Shown in pieces: positions 1 through 12,639 of a stretch of 64,000 bases of DNA. This DNA comes from Pseudopyrenochaeta lycopersici (Eukaryota; Ascomycota; Dothideomycetes; Pleosporales; Pseudopyrenochaetaceae), in assembly GCA_003313425.1 (NCBI GenBank), contig NHZP01000076.1:1-64000 (forward strand), written 5' to 3'. The translations under genes and the position numbers were made by a program. Every line of letters starts with the position of its first letter. Position 1 is the first letter of the stretch. A model generated the notes under the pieces. It was not told the origin of the DNA, made no database searches, and saw nothing but the letters and a program-made list of their open reading frames with translations.

Positions 1-870
1 AAATTATCTGCGTAAAACGCTAAGTTATCTAATACTATATATGCGCTTTTATGTCTACCTATTTTCTAAGGCTTTATTATAAACTATGTAGTCTCTAAAC
101 TACTTTATTATCTCGCGGCGTATAATACTAGAAGTAAATTAACTAGTATCATAAAATAAGGTAGCCTATATAGGTACTACATTCTATACTGCGACTATAA
201 AGTCTTTAGTAACTAAGTTTATATTTTTTACCTTAGTAACTCCTTTTACCTCTGCTTATATTACAGCTTAATTGTAATTAGTAAGCTACAGATCCTAGTT
301 AGCTGTATTTCTTATTAGCTTTAGCAATTTAAGGTATTAGTCTCGCGCGCGTTTATGTTTAATTCGCTTATCTATGCTAACTATATCTATAAGGTTCTTA
401 ATCTATTTACGCGGGTTTTACTCTGTCTTCTAGCATATTTCCTACAAGGTAAGGTAAGATAGTAGATTATATAAAGATTATAATCTCCCTAATAGCCCTT
501 CTACTTATCTAAGTATTTCCTTTCTTAATCTTATAGTTTTTATTCCTTATCTTAAAGTACTCTATGTCTTATTTAAGAGTAGTTATCCTAGACTTAGCGA
601 GGTTAGCTATTAATTAAGGTCTAATATTAGCCCTTTAAGGCGTGTAATTAGCGACGTTTAGAGCCTCTAGAGGTTTAGGTTCTTTAAGGAATACGAGAAT
701 AGATTCTAGATTAACTTTATGCTATATTCTGTACGCGTCGCACCTTACTAATAGCTGCGCCTTCTATTTCGTAAAATTGAGTTAGCTGGTAAGGACTACA
801 GTAGGATCGCGTTAGGTTAGGTAGGCTATTATCGTATTGATTAAGGCAGTAAGACTCTTAATTATTAGAT
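1..870 (-). pseudogene. Copia-2 gag remnant (5' part of a Ty1/copia element)
   Basis: On the minus strand this stretch aligns by eye with the gag end of copia-1 at about 23,700-24,430. Both contain the same run around 250-300 (AGCTTAATTGTA, then a TAAG-C-AGATCCTAGTT-like run) and the same primer-binding-type sequence TAAGACTCTTAATTATTAGA next to the LTR (about 851-870). The Gag protein would coat element RNA in the cytoplasm. The frame is full of TAA and TAG codons, so nothing can be made. The protease, integrase and RT part would lie to the left, outside the window. Assignment rests on similarity to copia-1; the exact ends are uncertain. Confidence 0.6.
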
Positions 871-1085
871 TCAAGGACTATTTAGCTTAATCTTTAATAA
901 ATTTTAATAATGAACGTAATTAATTAATTCTGTGTTCTCTCCCCTCCTTTAACTGCTTGCTTCTAGAGGTTCCGAAGGCCGTGGTATCGGTCCTTCTATT
1001 AATCGCCCTTTCCTGTGTAGTACTTCTGAGTTTATCTTTTATATCTCACAGGCCTTACAGCACTTGTGTAATCTGACACGCTTCT
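871..1085. other. Junction: probable copia-2 5' LTR remnant and start of gypsy-1
   Basis: Immediately right of the copia-type primer-binding sequence, so a copia-2 LTR is expected here. It shares a TTCTGTGTTCTCTC-like run (about 933-948) with the 174-bp LTR of copia-1, but the rest differs. From about 960 the base composition is less RIP-like (for example GAGGTTCCGAAGGCCGTGG) and probably belongs to the 5' leader or gag start of gypsy-1. No copy of the gypsy-1 3' LTR is seen here, so gypsy-1 seems to lack its 5' LTR. Confidence 0.35.
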
Positions 1086-3399
1086 ACTCTAAAGCAGGAA
1101 CTAACTAAATAACAATATAGCTTTACTTAATAAAAGGATAAGCTAGTTAAAGAATATAATAAGCTTAGTAAGTAGTAGAATAAGCGTATCGCTAACTATA
1201 AGACCTTAGAAGGTTTGTTATAAGAAATCAAGAATAAGCGTAACTTTGCGTTGCGCGACTGTCTATTATCTAGCTCTCCTAAAGTTTTAGGCCTTACTAG
1301 ACTTACCCCTTTACAGCTAGCCCTAGGAGCTATAAAGGAGCCTCTGCTAGGAGGAATAAGTACGCCTACATAAATTCTCCTACAAGGTAATGCAGCGGGC
1401 GGTATTCTTAATAAGTTTAGTTCCCCTTAGCGTGTCCTACTCTTAACTAACCTTCTTCTTACTTACGAATACTAAATATCCCTAGGCGATATAGTAACGC
1501 TAAGCCTTTATCTAACTAAGCTCTACTATAAGATTAAGGGGTTATATTAGTTCTTATCTATAAAGAATAAGTAAATTTAAGTGCTTTTAGTATACTCTAG
1601 GGGTCCTAATCTTTATAGGTAGATTATAAAGATACTTAACTATTTTAAAAATAATAGGTTAGACTAGTAATATAATAATATGCGAGTATAATTTATCTTT
1701 TAAGCTACTAGTAGTTCTGCTTAAACCTTACTATAAGAGTCTAATAGGTTTTTATATTAATATAAGGACGACTTTAAGTATTTTTATATCCTTAACTCTA
1801 TCTTTAGTAACTATAACTACTACGTTATAGTAGAATAGTAATATAATGCTTTAGTCTTTCTAGAATATAGCTTGCTAGAATACCCTACTATAGTTAAAGT
1901 ATAGGCTCTATTCTAGACAGAGTTTAATGCTATTACTACTTAGCTTAGATAGATTACTGTAACTTAAGCGTATAAGCTTTAGGCTAAGCTTCTAGGCCAT
2001 CTCTAACAGAGCCTTAGCAGCGCGCCCGCTGTCTATACTACTACTAACTTCTAATCTCTTTGTAATATAATTAATAATACATGTTAGAGCTACAACCTCT
2101 AGTAATTGCCTTAGTATCTCGCTAATTAAACGAAGGGGCGTAACGCGCTAGCTAGACTAAGCCTAGCACTGCCTTATAAATTTATTCTAAGGACGGCGGC
2201 GGATAAGCTTATTAAGAAAGCTAGTAAGCTAGCTCTAGGCCTACGTCTGTTGTTTAAAGATAATAGAACAGGTAACTATAAGCTAGCTAACGGTCCTAAG
2301 CCTTATAACGCGGACTCTAGCTGTAACTAGTATTAAGGAAATCCGCGCGGTAACCTAGCTACTAATTATTACGTGCACGTAAGCTTAGAGACTAGTAACT
2401 CTAACTATAAAGAAGCTTCTAACAGCGATAGTAATAAGGCTAAGGACGTTATTTATTTAGGGGAAGAGTAACCTTAGATAAAAGTCTTTTGTCTAGGGTT
2501 AATAATTAGTCTTAGGAAACTGTGCTAGACGCTACCTACTAGGGCGGTATATATAAGCCTGTAGCGTAAGTACTCCTGCGATGCACGTAGGCTGTCTAGA
2601 AAGATAAGCTATATCTAGATAGCTTAGACTAGTTCGCTTTCTTAAGCATAATTAGATAATAAGAAAACGCCCCTTACGTCGCCTAGATATTAGCAGACGA
2701 TAGGGCAGATACGAACTTTATCTTACAACAGTTCCTCTAGCTTACTTAGGGGTTCTAACTAATTCCTCTTATTACGCCTATTATATATAAAGGATATAAA
2801 GGTATTACTTTAGAATTTATTACTTATAGGGTTAAATTCTATATAAAAATTAATTCCTACTTTAAGTATACTTCTGCCTATATTCTTAACTAGTATAGGG
2901 CCTTTAACCTAGTGTTAGGATTCTACTAGAGGAAACTGTACGCACTACGCTTTAATTACTGTTAGGGTATAATTAAATTCTCTAACGCAGACTGCTAAAC
3001 AGAATACTAGTAATACTTATATATACTACGAGTTGTCTGCGAGCGAGCTACGCCTAACGCCTCTATACAGCCTAGTTCCTCTACAGATAGTAGGAATAAA
3101 GGTAAGACTAGCTGACGATAGGCAAAGTTAGATACCGCAGCTCTAGTAAAGCTAGACGACGAACACTAAGTACTATACTAGTAAACTAAACTTATAGTAG
3201 GTATTAAGGTTGTCTTGCTATAAGCTATTTAGGCGTTTACTAAATAAAAAAACTACTCTCTGTTTATAATAGTTTAGCGCTTACTACTAGGAGCGTTACG
3301 AAAAATCTACTGCGTAGCAGTATAAAAGGATTATAATAAGTTCTTTAACCCTCCTAAGGAAGTCTTGTTAAAAGATATCCTGCCTCTGCACCTACTTAA

Positions 3400-4830
3400 G
3401 GAATATGCCTTAATTATTCTTATGTTTAATAAAGCAGCTGTAGCTAAGCTTCTAGATTACTTAGAATATAACTATAAGATTAAGCTTAAGCTAGGAGCTA
3501 AGGTGCCTAATTATTAAGCAAGACTATTTTTTAGTAAATAGTTTAAAGCTATTAAGTAATATGTTTAGGAGATAGAGGCCTAGGATTTTATCTTCTAGGG
3601 ACCCTCTACTGCACGGAATAACTTACTTATTATTACTAAACCTAGTAGTAGTATCTAAGTCTGCGTAGATTATTAAGACCTTAATAAAGCCTCTGTTAAA
3701 GATTAATACTTAATTCCTTTCTTCTATAAGACTTTAGCTAAGCTTAATAAACCTGTTATCTTTTCTAAATTTAATATTATACACGCTTTTTATTATATTT
3801 GTATAAAGCCTAGTTTAGAGTAGCTTACTACTTTCTCTACGCGTTAGGGTACTTATTAATACTGCGTAATGCTTATAGGCCTCTGTAATACTCTAGCTAT
3901 GTTTTAAAGGGTAATTAATAGCGCTCTATTTAAGTACCTTAATAAGTTTTATACTGCTTATCTAGATAATATCTTAGTTTTCTTAGAATTAGTAGAAGCC
4001 TACATAGAGTATATAAAAAAGGTGCTTACGCGCCTTAAGGAAAAAGGGTTCTATATAGACCCGCGCAAATTAGAATTTTATATAGACTATATTAAGTTCC
4101 TAGGTATAATAATTATAAATAAGGGTATTAAAATTAACCCTAAGAAGATTAAAGCTGTATAGTAATAGGAAATACTAAAGACTGCCTAAGATATACTCGC
4201 TTTCCTTAGGTACACTACCTTCTTCTAGCGCTTTATTAAAGGCTACTTAAAGATAGCGTTACTACTTATACGCCTTATTAAGGCTACTATTATAGAAAAG
4301 AAAAGTAGTAATCTTAATAAACCTGCCTATAAGAAGGTTTATTATAAGCTAATTATATAAGGGGAGGAGGAAGTAAAAGCTTTTAAGGCTCTTAAAGCAG
4401 TATTTTATATAGGCGTAGTATTAAAGTATTTTAATCCTGCTAAGTAAATCTATATCTTTACTAATACGTTAGAATAGGTATTAGGTAGGGTTATAAAGTA
4501 ATATAATAATAAGGATATCTTATAACCTGTTACTTTCTTTTTAAAGAAATACTCTCTAGTAGAGTATAACTATAATATCTATAATCTTAAACTTATAGTA
4601 ATTATATAGGTATTTAAGGAATAAGAGCCTAAACTTATAGGCTCTTCTTAACTAATATAAGTAATAACAGACTATAAGAACCTAGAATAGTTTATAATAA
4701 CTAAAAAACTTAGCTAATAGTAAGCATAGTAGTCCTTATTTCTTAGCTAGTTTAACTTTAAGATTATCTATACTCTTAGGGAAACTAATAGTAAAGCAGA
4801 CGCTTTAAGCTGTTAACCTTAGGATACCCT
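3400..4830 (+). pseudogene. Gypsy-1 reverse transcriptase and RNase H
   Basis: Remnant of the enzyme that copies element RNA into DNA. Around 3,659-3,673 the frame reads VCVDY, followed by DLNKASVKD, the entry to the RT palm. The catalytic box is at about 3,956-3,976, reading YLDNILVF where the family has YxDDILVF; the second Asp is now Asn (GAT to AAT). RNase H features follow: a VEYNYNIYNLKL-like stretch at about 4,560-4,610 and a SKADALS motif near 4,790-4,810. The frame is shared with the integrase downstream. The many stops show the protein is dead. Confidence 0.8.
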
Positions 4831-5219
4831 AACAGACGCAGAAGACTCTTATTATAGTATACAGGCTGCTATTCTTAGACCCTAAGTGCTCTCCCTAGGC
4901 ATATAACTAGCAGTTGTAACAGCCTTACGCGCCTTAGCCCTTAGTTAACCTAAGTCCCTGGACTAAATGTCCTAGGAATAAGCTAAGGTAGTGTAATTTT
5001 GCTTTACCTGCGCTCGTAAAATAGACTTTTCCGCGGAATTTAATAACGACAATAATAATCTTACGCCTATTAATAGTATAATAGATCCTTCGCTGCCCTG
5101 TTATAAGGATAACTATTAGTTAATAGAAGAAATCCTAGACGCTGCGTACGCTAATAACGCTATAGCTAAAAGGGCCTTTAAAGCTATTAATACAGAAACT
5201 GCTAAATTACTATTATAGT

Positions 5220-6010
5220 TTTATAAGAATAGCTACTATTTCTCCGCTGCAGACCTGTTAAGCATAGGTAAAGGAGCTTCCTAACGCCTGTGGATAGACA
5301 AGACTAGGCTTTACGTGCCTCTTAACCTATAGTTGCGCTAACGCATTATAGAGTTATATTACGACTATTAAATTACTAGTTATAAGGGCCCTCGTAACAC
5401 GTTCTTCCTTATGTACTTACAGTATTACTAGCTAAAGATGCACCTATTAATTAAATAGTATTACGACGCGTGCGCTACTTATTACTAAATAAAAAGCCCT
5501 TAGGATAGTAAGTATAGTTACTTACGGCTACTGCTAGTGCCTTATAGACGCTAGACAGAAATTTTAGTTAATTTTATTTAAGATTTACTTACCTCTTAGC
5601 TAGATAGCTGTACTTTTAAGAATATCCTTGTTATTATAGACCGCCTTATAAAAAGATAGTATTTTTTTCCTACGTATAGCTATACTATAGCTAAAGCTGC
5701 TAGGTGCTTTATAGAAGTCTTTAAATTATATAGTATTCCTCTTAGTATTATCTCTAACCGCGGTTTAAATTTATTAGTTAGTTTTAGAGGCGGGTCTGTA
5801 AGCGACTGCGTATCTAACAGCGCTTATTAACGGCCTATTACTCTAAAACAGACAGGCAGACTAAGCGGGCAAATTAAGCCTTAGAAATTCATCTTTATTA
5901 GTATATTAACTACGCGTAAACTAACTAGGCTGCCTAGCTTTACGTTACTGAGTTTTAGGCTAATAATACAGTTAACGCCTCTACAGGCATAACACTATTC
6001 TTTGCGGATC
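5220..6010 (+). pseudogene. Gypsy-1 integrase
   Basis: Same frame as the RT. Around 5,625-5,665 it reads VIIDRLIK, matching the integrase core start, and SIISNRG at about 5,743-5,763 corresponds to the second catalytic Asp region (D to N by RIP). About 5,960-6,030 reads NASTGITLFFA, the typical post-catalytic segment of gypsy integrases. An upstream His/Cys-rich portion (about 5,410-5,500) would be the zinc-binding domain. Catalytic residues are partly lost and stops are frequent. Confidence 0.75.
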
Positions 6011-6529
6011 TTAGATATTACCCTCGCAGTAGCATACACCTAAGGGAAAACTGTAACGAAAAGCTTAGTAGCGCTACAGCTAGTAATAAAATTTAGGTAG
6101 ACGAGCTTATAAATACCTACGCAGACCTAGTTACTTATTTATAAGAATAAATGCTATAGGCTTAACAGGAATAAGCTTACTACGCTAACACCTCTCGCTA
6201 ATTAGTGCTAAAGTACGCTGTTAGAGACTAAGTTATAGTTAACATAATTAATTAGTTTACTAAACAGGAATTAAAGAAGCTAGACCTAAAGTAGGCAGGG
6301 CTTTATAGTGTTACGAGAGTCGTGTATAACAGCTGGGCGTATTAATTAGACCTTCTACTAGACATGTTAGGCAGCGGAGTTTTTCCTATGTTTTACCCTA
6401 AGCTTCTTTAGCCTGCGCTCTTAAAAGGGCTTCTAAATTAAGCGCTAGCTTAGCTAGTAGCTGTTAAGGTAATTAATCTTAATAGTAAGGTTTAAGATGA
6501 GTAGCTTATTAACGATTTTCTTAATTACT

Positions 6530-6680
6530 AGTAAACTAGCGTTAAAGGCCGCTGAAAGCGCGAGTGGCAGTACCTAATTAAATAGACTAGATACCTAAAA
6601 CCTACCTAGCACCTAGTAACTAAGTACCCTAACAACTACAACGCTTATCTATTTTATTAGCGACAGCCTAATAAGCCTAA
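6530..6680 (+). pseudogene. Gypsy-1 chromodomain remnant
   Basis: At 6,571 the frame reads YLIK followed by a stop where the chromodomain has the YLVKW aromatic cage, then a stretch aligned with the WEPxENL region. Chromodomains at the integrase C-terminus define chromoviruses and steer insertion to heterochromatin marks. This frame differs from the integrase frame, so either a small indel has occurred or the junction was degraded. Confidence 0.6.
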
Positions 6681-6792
6681 GCTACCTACTTATCGCATGC
6701 CTCTAAATTAGTTACTACTTAACAAGGATAGGCTAGCTGCAGAAGAGTATCTTAGCAGTAACGAAGGTATCTAAAAAGTTTTGCTTAAGTTA

Positions 6793-6871
6793 GCGCGCCT
6801 TAATTTACCTTAATTTGCGCGCCTCTAGCCTTAATTTGCGCGCCTTTAGCCTTAATTTGCGTATCTATAGC
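6793..6871 (+). repeat. 21-bp tandem repeat at the 3' end of gypsy-1 pol
   Basis: Three adjacent 21-bp units at 6,809-6,829, 6,830-6,850 and 6,851-6,871, each built on CTTAATTTGCGCGCCTNTAGC, plus a partial unit before them. A 21-bp period keeps frame and would encode a seven-residue repeat. The third unit has GTATCTA where the others have GCGCCTN. Confidence 0.85.
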
Positions 6872-7200
6872 CTTAAGATTACTCGCCTTCGCCCTTACTC
6901 TGCATAGTACGCCTCGCTTTACGCGCTACGTCTAGGGACCTTATAACTAAATAAAAATTACAAAGGTTACTCCTATATATATCGTACGGAGGTCTTTAGG
7001 TTCTATTTTCGCGTTGCGGGGTAGAAGTGTTAGAAAACACCTTAGAGCTTAGCGAATTTGTATAGGAAACTGTTTAGACATGCGCAGCGCTATACAAAGC
7101 CTATTACTAGATTTACTAAGTTAGAGAGACTTAGTAGTAAATAGTTTTCTTATGTTTTATCTTAAATTTTTGTCTCTTAGTTTAGAGGCCCTTACTATTT

Positions 7201-7215
7201 TGAAGGGGGGGGTCG
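7201..7215 (+). other. Polypurine tract of gypsy-1
   Basis: TGAAGGGGGGGG followed by TCG lies immediately before the LTR start TGTTAGGG. This is the plus-strand primer position of an LTR retrotransposon. Confidence 0.75.
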
Positions 7216-7620
7216 TGTTAGGGTTTAATCCTTTTAGGTTACTAGACGCAGGTGAAAGGGTTCAATCCTTCCAAGTTACTAGACGCAGGTGAAAGGTAAC
7301 TGTTACCTCTTACCTTTCACCAAGCTAGGTAACTGGATCGGGACTAGCCTGCTCTAGCTCATGTATATAGGCAGCACCTCTCCCCCGAAGGTGAGAGGTA
7401 TCTGCTATTTTGTCCATTTCCTTTTAAATTGAGTTTCTTCAACTAAGACCGTCCCAACTGTGCGTGTTTGACTGCCTTACACAGCCTTAGAGGCGCTGCT
7501 AAAGGAGTAATTAGGGAACGTTAAATAGCTCCGCAGCTCTGCGCACACTTTTTATCTGTCTTAAATTAATTGCCTAAGATATAAGAAAGACACGACCCTC
7601 CTTTTAAGCTACTACAGGCT
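7216..7620 (+). repeat. 3' LTR of gypsy-1 (right end uncertain)
   Basis: Starts with TGTTAGGG directly after the polypurine tract. Largely free of RIP. It contains an internal near-identical duplication of about 37 bp (7,222-7,258 and 7,259-7,295, both containing TACTAGACGCAGGTGAAAGG) and a TATA-like TGTATATA at 7,353. The right end cannot be fixed because no second LTR is present to compare; possible ends in CA lie near 7,484 and 7,614. Confidence 0.6.
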
Positions 7621-7710
7621 GTTGTTAGGTGGTTATAATTGTTGTTGTAGAGGCAAGCGCATTAGTGTTAATGAGGTGGGCCGGTGACTGGTGTTGGCCG
7701 GCGAGTAGTA
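7621..7710. other. Short low-RIP segment of unknown origin
   Basis: About 90 bp rich in GTTGTTG and GGCCGG-type words (for example GTGACTGGTGTTGGCCGGCG) between the gypsy-1 LTR and the broken left end of element L copy A. No coding frame or family recognised. Confidence 0.3.
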
Positions 7711-7726
7711 GAACACGTTACTATTA

Positions 7727-10700
7727 TTTAGATTAGATCTTACACCTACTATTAAGGTTATTAAAAAATATACTATAGATACTAGTAAAGTACTTATACC
7801 TATAAGGCTAGTAAGGAAAGACTTTCTATTTATAAGTAAAGATATTACTAAGTTCTTAGATAACTTTAATTATTAGGTAGATAATAGTAGCTATAATAAC
7901 TATTAAAAGATAAAAATCTTTTTAGACTTCTATAATACTATATATAGAAGCTTTATTAAGAAAATAAGACTATATAAGGTACTAGACTAGAAGAAGCTTT
8001 AAGAAGTAATAAAAGAGTATTAGTATAATTAAGACGTAGCTTAACGCATACGAATATAAGCGTTCCTAGAGACTTATATTTCTAAGACTTTAAGAAAATT
8101 CTTAGAGCTATCTAAGTATTTAACTAACTTTATAGCGTATAGTAACGCTTATATTAAGATAGGCTAGCTATATAAGATAAAGGCTAGTTTCTCTTTTACT
8201 AAAGGCCTTCTAAGAGAAGACTAAGATATAATCTTTATCTATATATATAAAGAGCTAATTCTAAATAAGCTAGAGAGTTTTAATATTAAGAAATTTATAC
8301 GTATCTTAAGCGCGTATACTACTAAAAAGAGGAAATAAAATAGATATCTCTTAGCTATATAGAAAGAGAGGCTAAGCTTATATACTAGATCCTAGATTAA
8401 GAAAAGATAATATTAATAGCTAAGTAGCTAAAAGACGTAGTTAATAAGTATAAGAAAAGTAAAGTTTGAGAAGAAGCTAGGCCTACTCTTCTACCTAGTA
8501 TAAATTTAGAGGTTTAAGACTTTATCCTAGCTCTTAGTAACTAGAAAATTAGCTTAGCTAAAGTTAATAAGATAATAATTTATCTTAAGCTTAGTTAGAT
8601 TCTAAAGAACTTAGCTACGTACGCGTACTTTATTAGCTTAGTTATCTTAAAAGATAGTACTAAGTAGCTACTGTTAGAAAAGAATAATAGCTCTTATATA
8701 ATAATAGCTCCTTATAACTTAAATTCTTAGTAAGGCGTAATTACTATCTAATACTATAAATATTAAAATACTAATAATATATATAAAACTTCTCTAGTTA
8801 TATTACTAGAGAATATAAGCTATATTAGCTACTTTTATATCTTAGCTAGATTAGCTTTAAGTAGAATAGAGAAGTTAGATATAAGACTTACTATTTTAGT
8901 CCTTTATATAAGAGGTTAGGATAAATCTAAAAAACTATACTGTAAATACTATAGCTCTATTAGTTAAAATAGAAAATTAAAAAGTATTATAGAGTTACTA
9001 ATAATATTTTAGATTAGCTAGTATTAGTAGTATATCTAGAGAAGTTTAATAGAGTAGACTTAAGGCTTACTTAATAGGAAAAGCTTAGACTACTAGCTAT
9101 ATAGTAATAGAAGGTAGTTAGTCCTAATATAAATATTATTATAGAAAATAAATATAGTAGGGTAGCTATAAGCCTAGCTAAGGACCTTCTAAACTGTTAG
9201 AATATTAAGATATTACTAAAAAGCTTAACTAAGGTGTATTTTACTCTTAATAAAGTTAGATCTTAAGATATTATTCTTAGTACTTTTAAAGAAAAATTAG
9301 TAAATACTAGCTTAACATATAGAGTAATACGCTCTTAAATATATTAGAATATTAAGAAAGATCTAGTTCTTAAGAAAGTTAAGTAAAGTAAAGTTTAGAA
9401 GTAAGCTCTTACTAAACTACTTTATTCTAAGTAACTAAAGTAAGTTATAATTAAGGACTATTATATACTTACTATAAGAAGTAATACTATATTTAAACTA
9501 ATAGATATTATAGAGTTTAAATAAGCTAAGCTAATTCTGTTTACTAGTTAAGCTTATAATAAGCTATTCTCTCTAATATAGCCTTTAGATAATAATAGAA
9601 ACTTTTAAGATTTAAAAGCTAAGCTTAAATTTATTAGTTAGAATAAGAAAAAGAAGAACTAGAATAATAGCCTTACTAATATAGAGCTTTATTATTTACT
9701 AGGCCTGTATCTAAACTATATTACTACTACTATACTATATTAGAAAGTATATAGTATAACTTTTAGGGACCTTATAAGCTAATATTAGCTTTAAAAATAA
9801 GTTAGAAATATATTAAAAGTAATTAATAAGCCTGCTGCGTTATTAGCTAGCGTAAACGCTGTAGTATTAAGTGTTAGGTTAGCTAAGTAAGACCTGCTAA
9901 AATCTAATTAGCTAATACTATAGTATCTTACCCTATATAACCTTACGTCTGCCTAAGTTATTAGAGATATTTAGGGGCATTTTTCTAATAAAGAAAAGGT
10001 TAAATTAAATTAATTAGAGACTATTAGCCTTAAAAAAGGGCTAAATTTAGAGCTTAATTTAAGTAAAGTTAAGACTTTTAATACCTGAACTAGGTATAAA
10101 GCCTTAGGAATATATAATAATTAGTATAAAGCTTTAGTTAATCTTACTAAATAAGAAGCTATAATAATTTAAACGAAGATAAGTATAGCTTATATATAGT
10201 ATAACCTTCTAACCTACTAAGCCTTATTTAATAAGTATATAGTAAAGTATCTTATTAATACTAGCGTATAGATAAACCGTTTAAGATATAGTATAGCTAA
10301 GGTATTAAAGCTTATATATAAAAGCTATAAGTAAAGTAGCTTATATTAAAATAGAGGAGTTACTATAAATAGAAGTACTAACCCTTTTATAGGAACTGCG
10401 TAGAGTATTCTAGTTAAAGTAAAGTAGGTAACTATTATTAATTACTTTAGGATTATTTAAAACTTAATAAGATTAGTAATTTTAAGTAGACTATAGTGCG
10501 CTTTAGTAAATTTATTAATTTAGTATAATGTATATAGAAGAATTACGTATAAGATTATTTCTAAAAATTAAGATAGAAATACTATCTTTATAGCTTCTAA
10601 TCTTACTTTACTATATCTAAGAGACTATATACTAACTTTTAAAGAGAAAAAAATACGTAGTAAATACTCTTTTTAAGAAAGAGTATCTAGATTTAAGTAA

Positions 10701-12447
10701 AAGATACTTAAAATAATATTTTAGTTTAGAATCTTATTTATCTTATACTTAAGTTAAGTATATTTAGGAAGCTGAGTTTATAAAAGCTTCTATTAGATTT
10801 AGTAAATTTTTACTTATTTTTATAACTAATAATAAGTAGTAATTTAAAAAATAAGTAAAGTAAGTAATAAGTTATATAGTTAGAGCTTCTAAGAATCTTT
10901 TAGTTATATAAGAATTAGAGTTCTTTTTAGTTATATATAAACTTAACTATTAAGCGTAATGAGAAAAGAAAAGAAAGTATATAAACTATTAAGTTAATAC
11001 TTTATATAAGAGAGTAGCTAATAAAGTATAACTTATAGATATTCTTATAGTAGTAGATATTAAAGAGTTTAGGCGTAAGAATTAGAAGTAATATACTATT
11101 AAACTATAACTCTTAAGAAAAAGTCTAAGACTTCTTAATATAAAGCCTTTTAATTACTTTTTTAAGTATAGATATATAGTATTCTTATAAAGTATAAGAT
11201 TAATACTAAAAAGGCTAGCTTTATAAAAGTTTAGATCTAAGTTAATAAAATTAGAAGTTTAGTTATGTATTAAAATATTAATAAATAGAGAAAGTATAAT
11301 TACTTTTACTTTCTCTAAGATAGGATAAATTATTAAAGACATATATCTTCTATATAAGATATAGACTATTAAATATAAAGCTTAGTAAGAAAAATTATTC
11401 CTAATAGTATAAGCTATTAATAAAGAGGCAGTTATAATATTTAATAATAGACCTAATTAAGGAGTACTAGAAAGATATACTAGTTAGTATAAAAACTTAT
11501 AGTTTCTAGTTAAAAAGAAAGATAAGAGTTATTAAATAATACTTAGGTTAATTATAATAAATATAGTATCTCTTAAGAATACTAATCTACCTCTAATAGT
11601 AGATAAATTATCTAAGTATTTTAGTAGATATTATATTTTATCTCTTATATATCTATTCTTAAGATATAACAAGATTATACTTTATCTAAATACTAGAGAT
11701 ATAACTACCTTTTATATACTAGTTAGTTTACTTTAATACTATATAATAGTTTAAGGCGTAACTAACTTAGTTACAGTCTTTTAGTAAGTAGTTATAAAAA
11801 TTATAAAAGATTATTAGCTATATACTATTCTTTTTATAGATAATATTACTACTAGCAGTCCTAAAACTAACTATAGTAAAAAAGAAGTATTTCTTAGAGT
11901 AAGAAGATATATTTTAGAATATATTTAATAGCTAAATAGGGCCCTAGCTAACGTAGAAAGAGCTAGAGCTATAATTTTAAGTAAGAAGTATTATTAGGGA
12001 GTCTCTAGAATAGGGGTAGTTAGATATAAAGTTACTATATAAGGGAGATATCTAAATTAATAGAAGCTAGCTAAAATTCTAGATTAGCTAGAATATAAAA
12101 ATATAAAAGAAGTAAGAGTATTTATAGGTATCTATATTTACTATAAGATATAAGTGCCTAGCTTTACTATTTACGTAAAGCTCTTATTCTAGTTAATAAA
12201 GACTAGCGTTAAATAAATATAGTAAGAGGCTTAATAAGAGGCTATAAGTACCTTAAAGTAATATATTACTTTAGCTTTAGCGTTAGTAAGTCTTAATTAT
12301 AAGAATAGAGGTATACTTTTTATAGTAGTAGATGGAAGTAAGGAAGACGTAAGCGCGTCTCTTAAATAAATGAGAGTAGATAAAAAGAGATATCTATATT
12401 AATTTAAAAGTATAATATAGTTAAAAGCTAAAAGTCTCTAGTACTTA
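7727..12447 (+). pseudogene. Element L copy A gag, protease, RT and start of RNase H
   Basis: Collinear with copy B 50,069-54,810. Gag runs from 7,727 to about 9,800. The protease region begins near 10,250, where copy B reads LINTSV in place of the retropepsin LIDTGA type. RT lies at about 11,540-12,120, and RNase H begins before the copia-1 insertion point at 12,447. All frames are riddled with TAA/TAG. The approximately 60-bp hairpin seen in B and C has lost its 5' arm here, at about 9,877. Confidence 0.75.
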
Positions 12448-12621
12448 TGTCAGAATTTAATAAATCTTTTTATTTATAATCGTGGATCAGAATTTATTAT
12501 ATTTTGTTAGTTCTGTTTTCTCTCCTTTTTAAACACAGACCTAATACATTAATAATACATAGGTAATACCGTCCACAATGCAGTATTTGTATACTTTAGT
12601 TTTTATGCCTCTTATCTAACA
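12448..12621 (-). repeat. Copia-1 3' LTR (left)
   Basis: 174 bp, starts TGTCAG and ends TCTAACA on the plus strand (short inverted ends TGTYAGA). Preceded by ACTTA. Its outer (left) end keeps TGTCAG and CGTGGATCAG, while inner positions show C-to-T relative to the other LTR. The minus-strand polypurine tract (complement of CACCCCCTTAGC, 12,622-12,633) adjoins it. Confidence 0.93.
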
Positions 12622-12639
12622 CACCCCCTTAGCTTAGAG

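Larger units (their letters stand above)
1085..7215 (+). mobile_element. Gypsy-1, Ty3/gypsy chromovirus, RIP-degraded internal region
   Basis: Internal part of an LTR retrotransposon in plus orientation: gag-like region (about 1,085-2,400), a protease/linker region, RT, RNase H, integrase, chromodomain, polypurine tract and 3' LTR. Domain order PR-RT-RH-IN is the Ty3/gypsy order. Every domain carries in-frame TAA/TAG, nearly all explicable as CAA, CAG or TGG changed by C-to-T or G-to-A. No 5' LTR is visible, so the left end is truncated or replaced. No intact frame over 60 codons remains. Confidence 0.8.
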
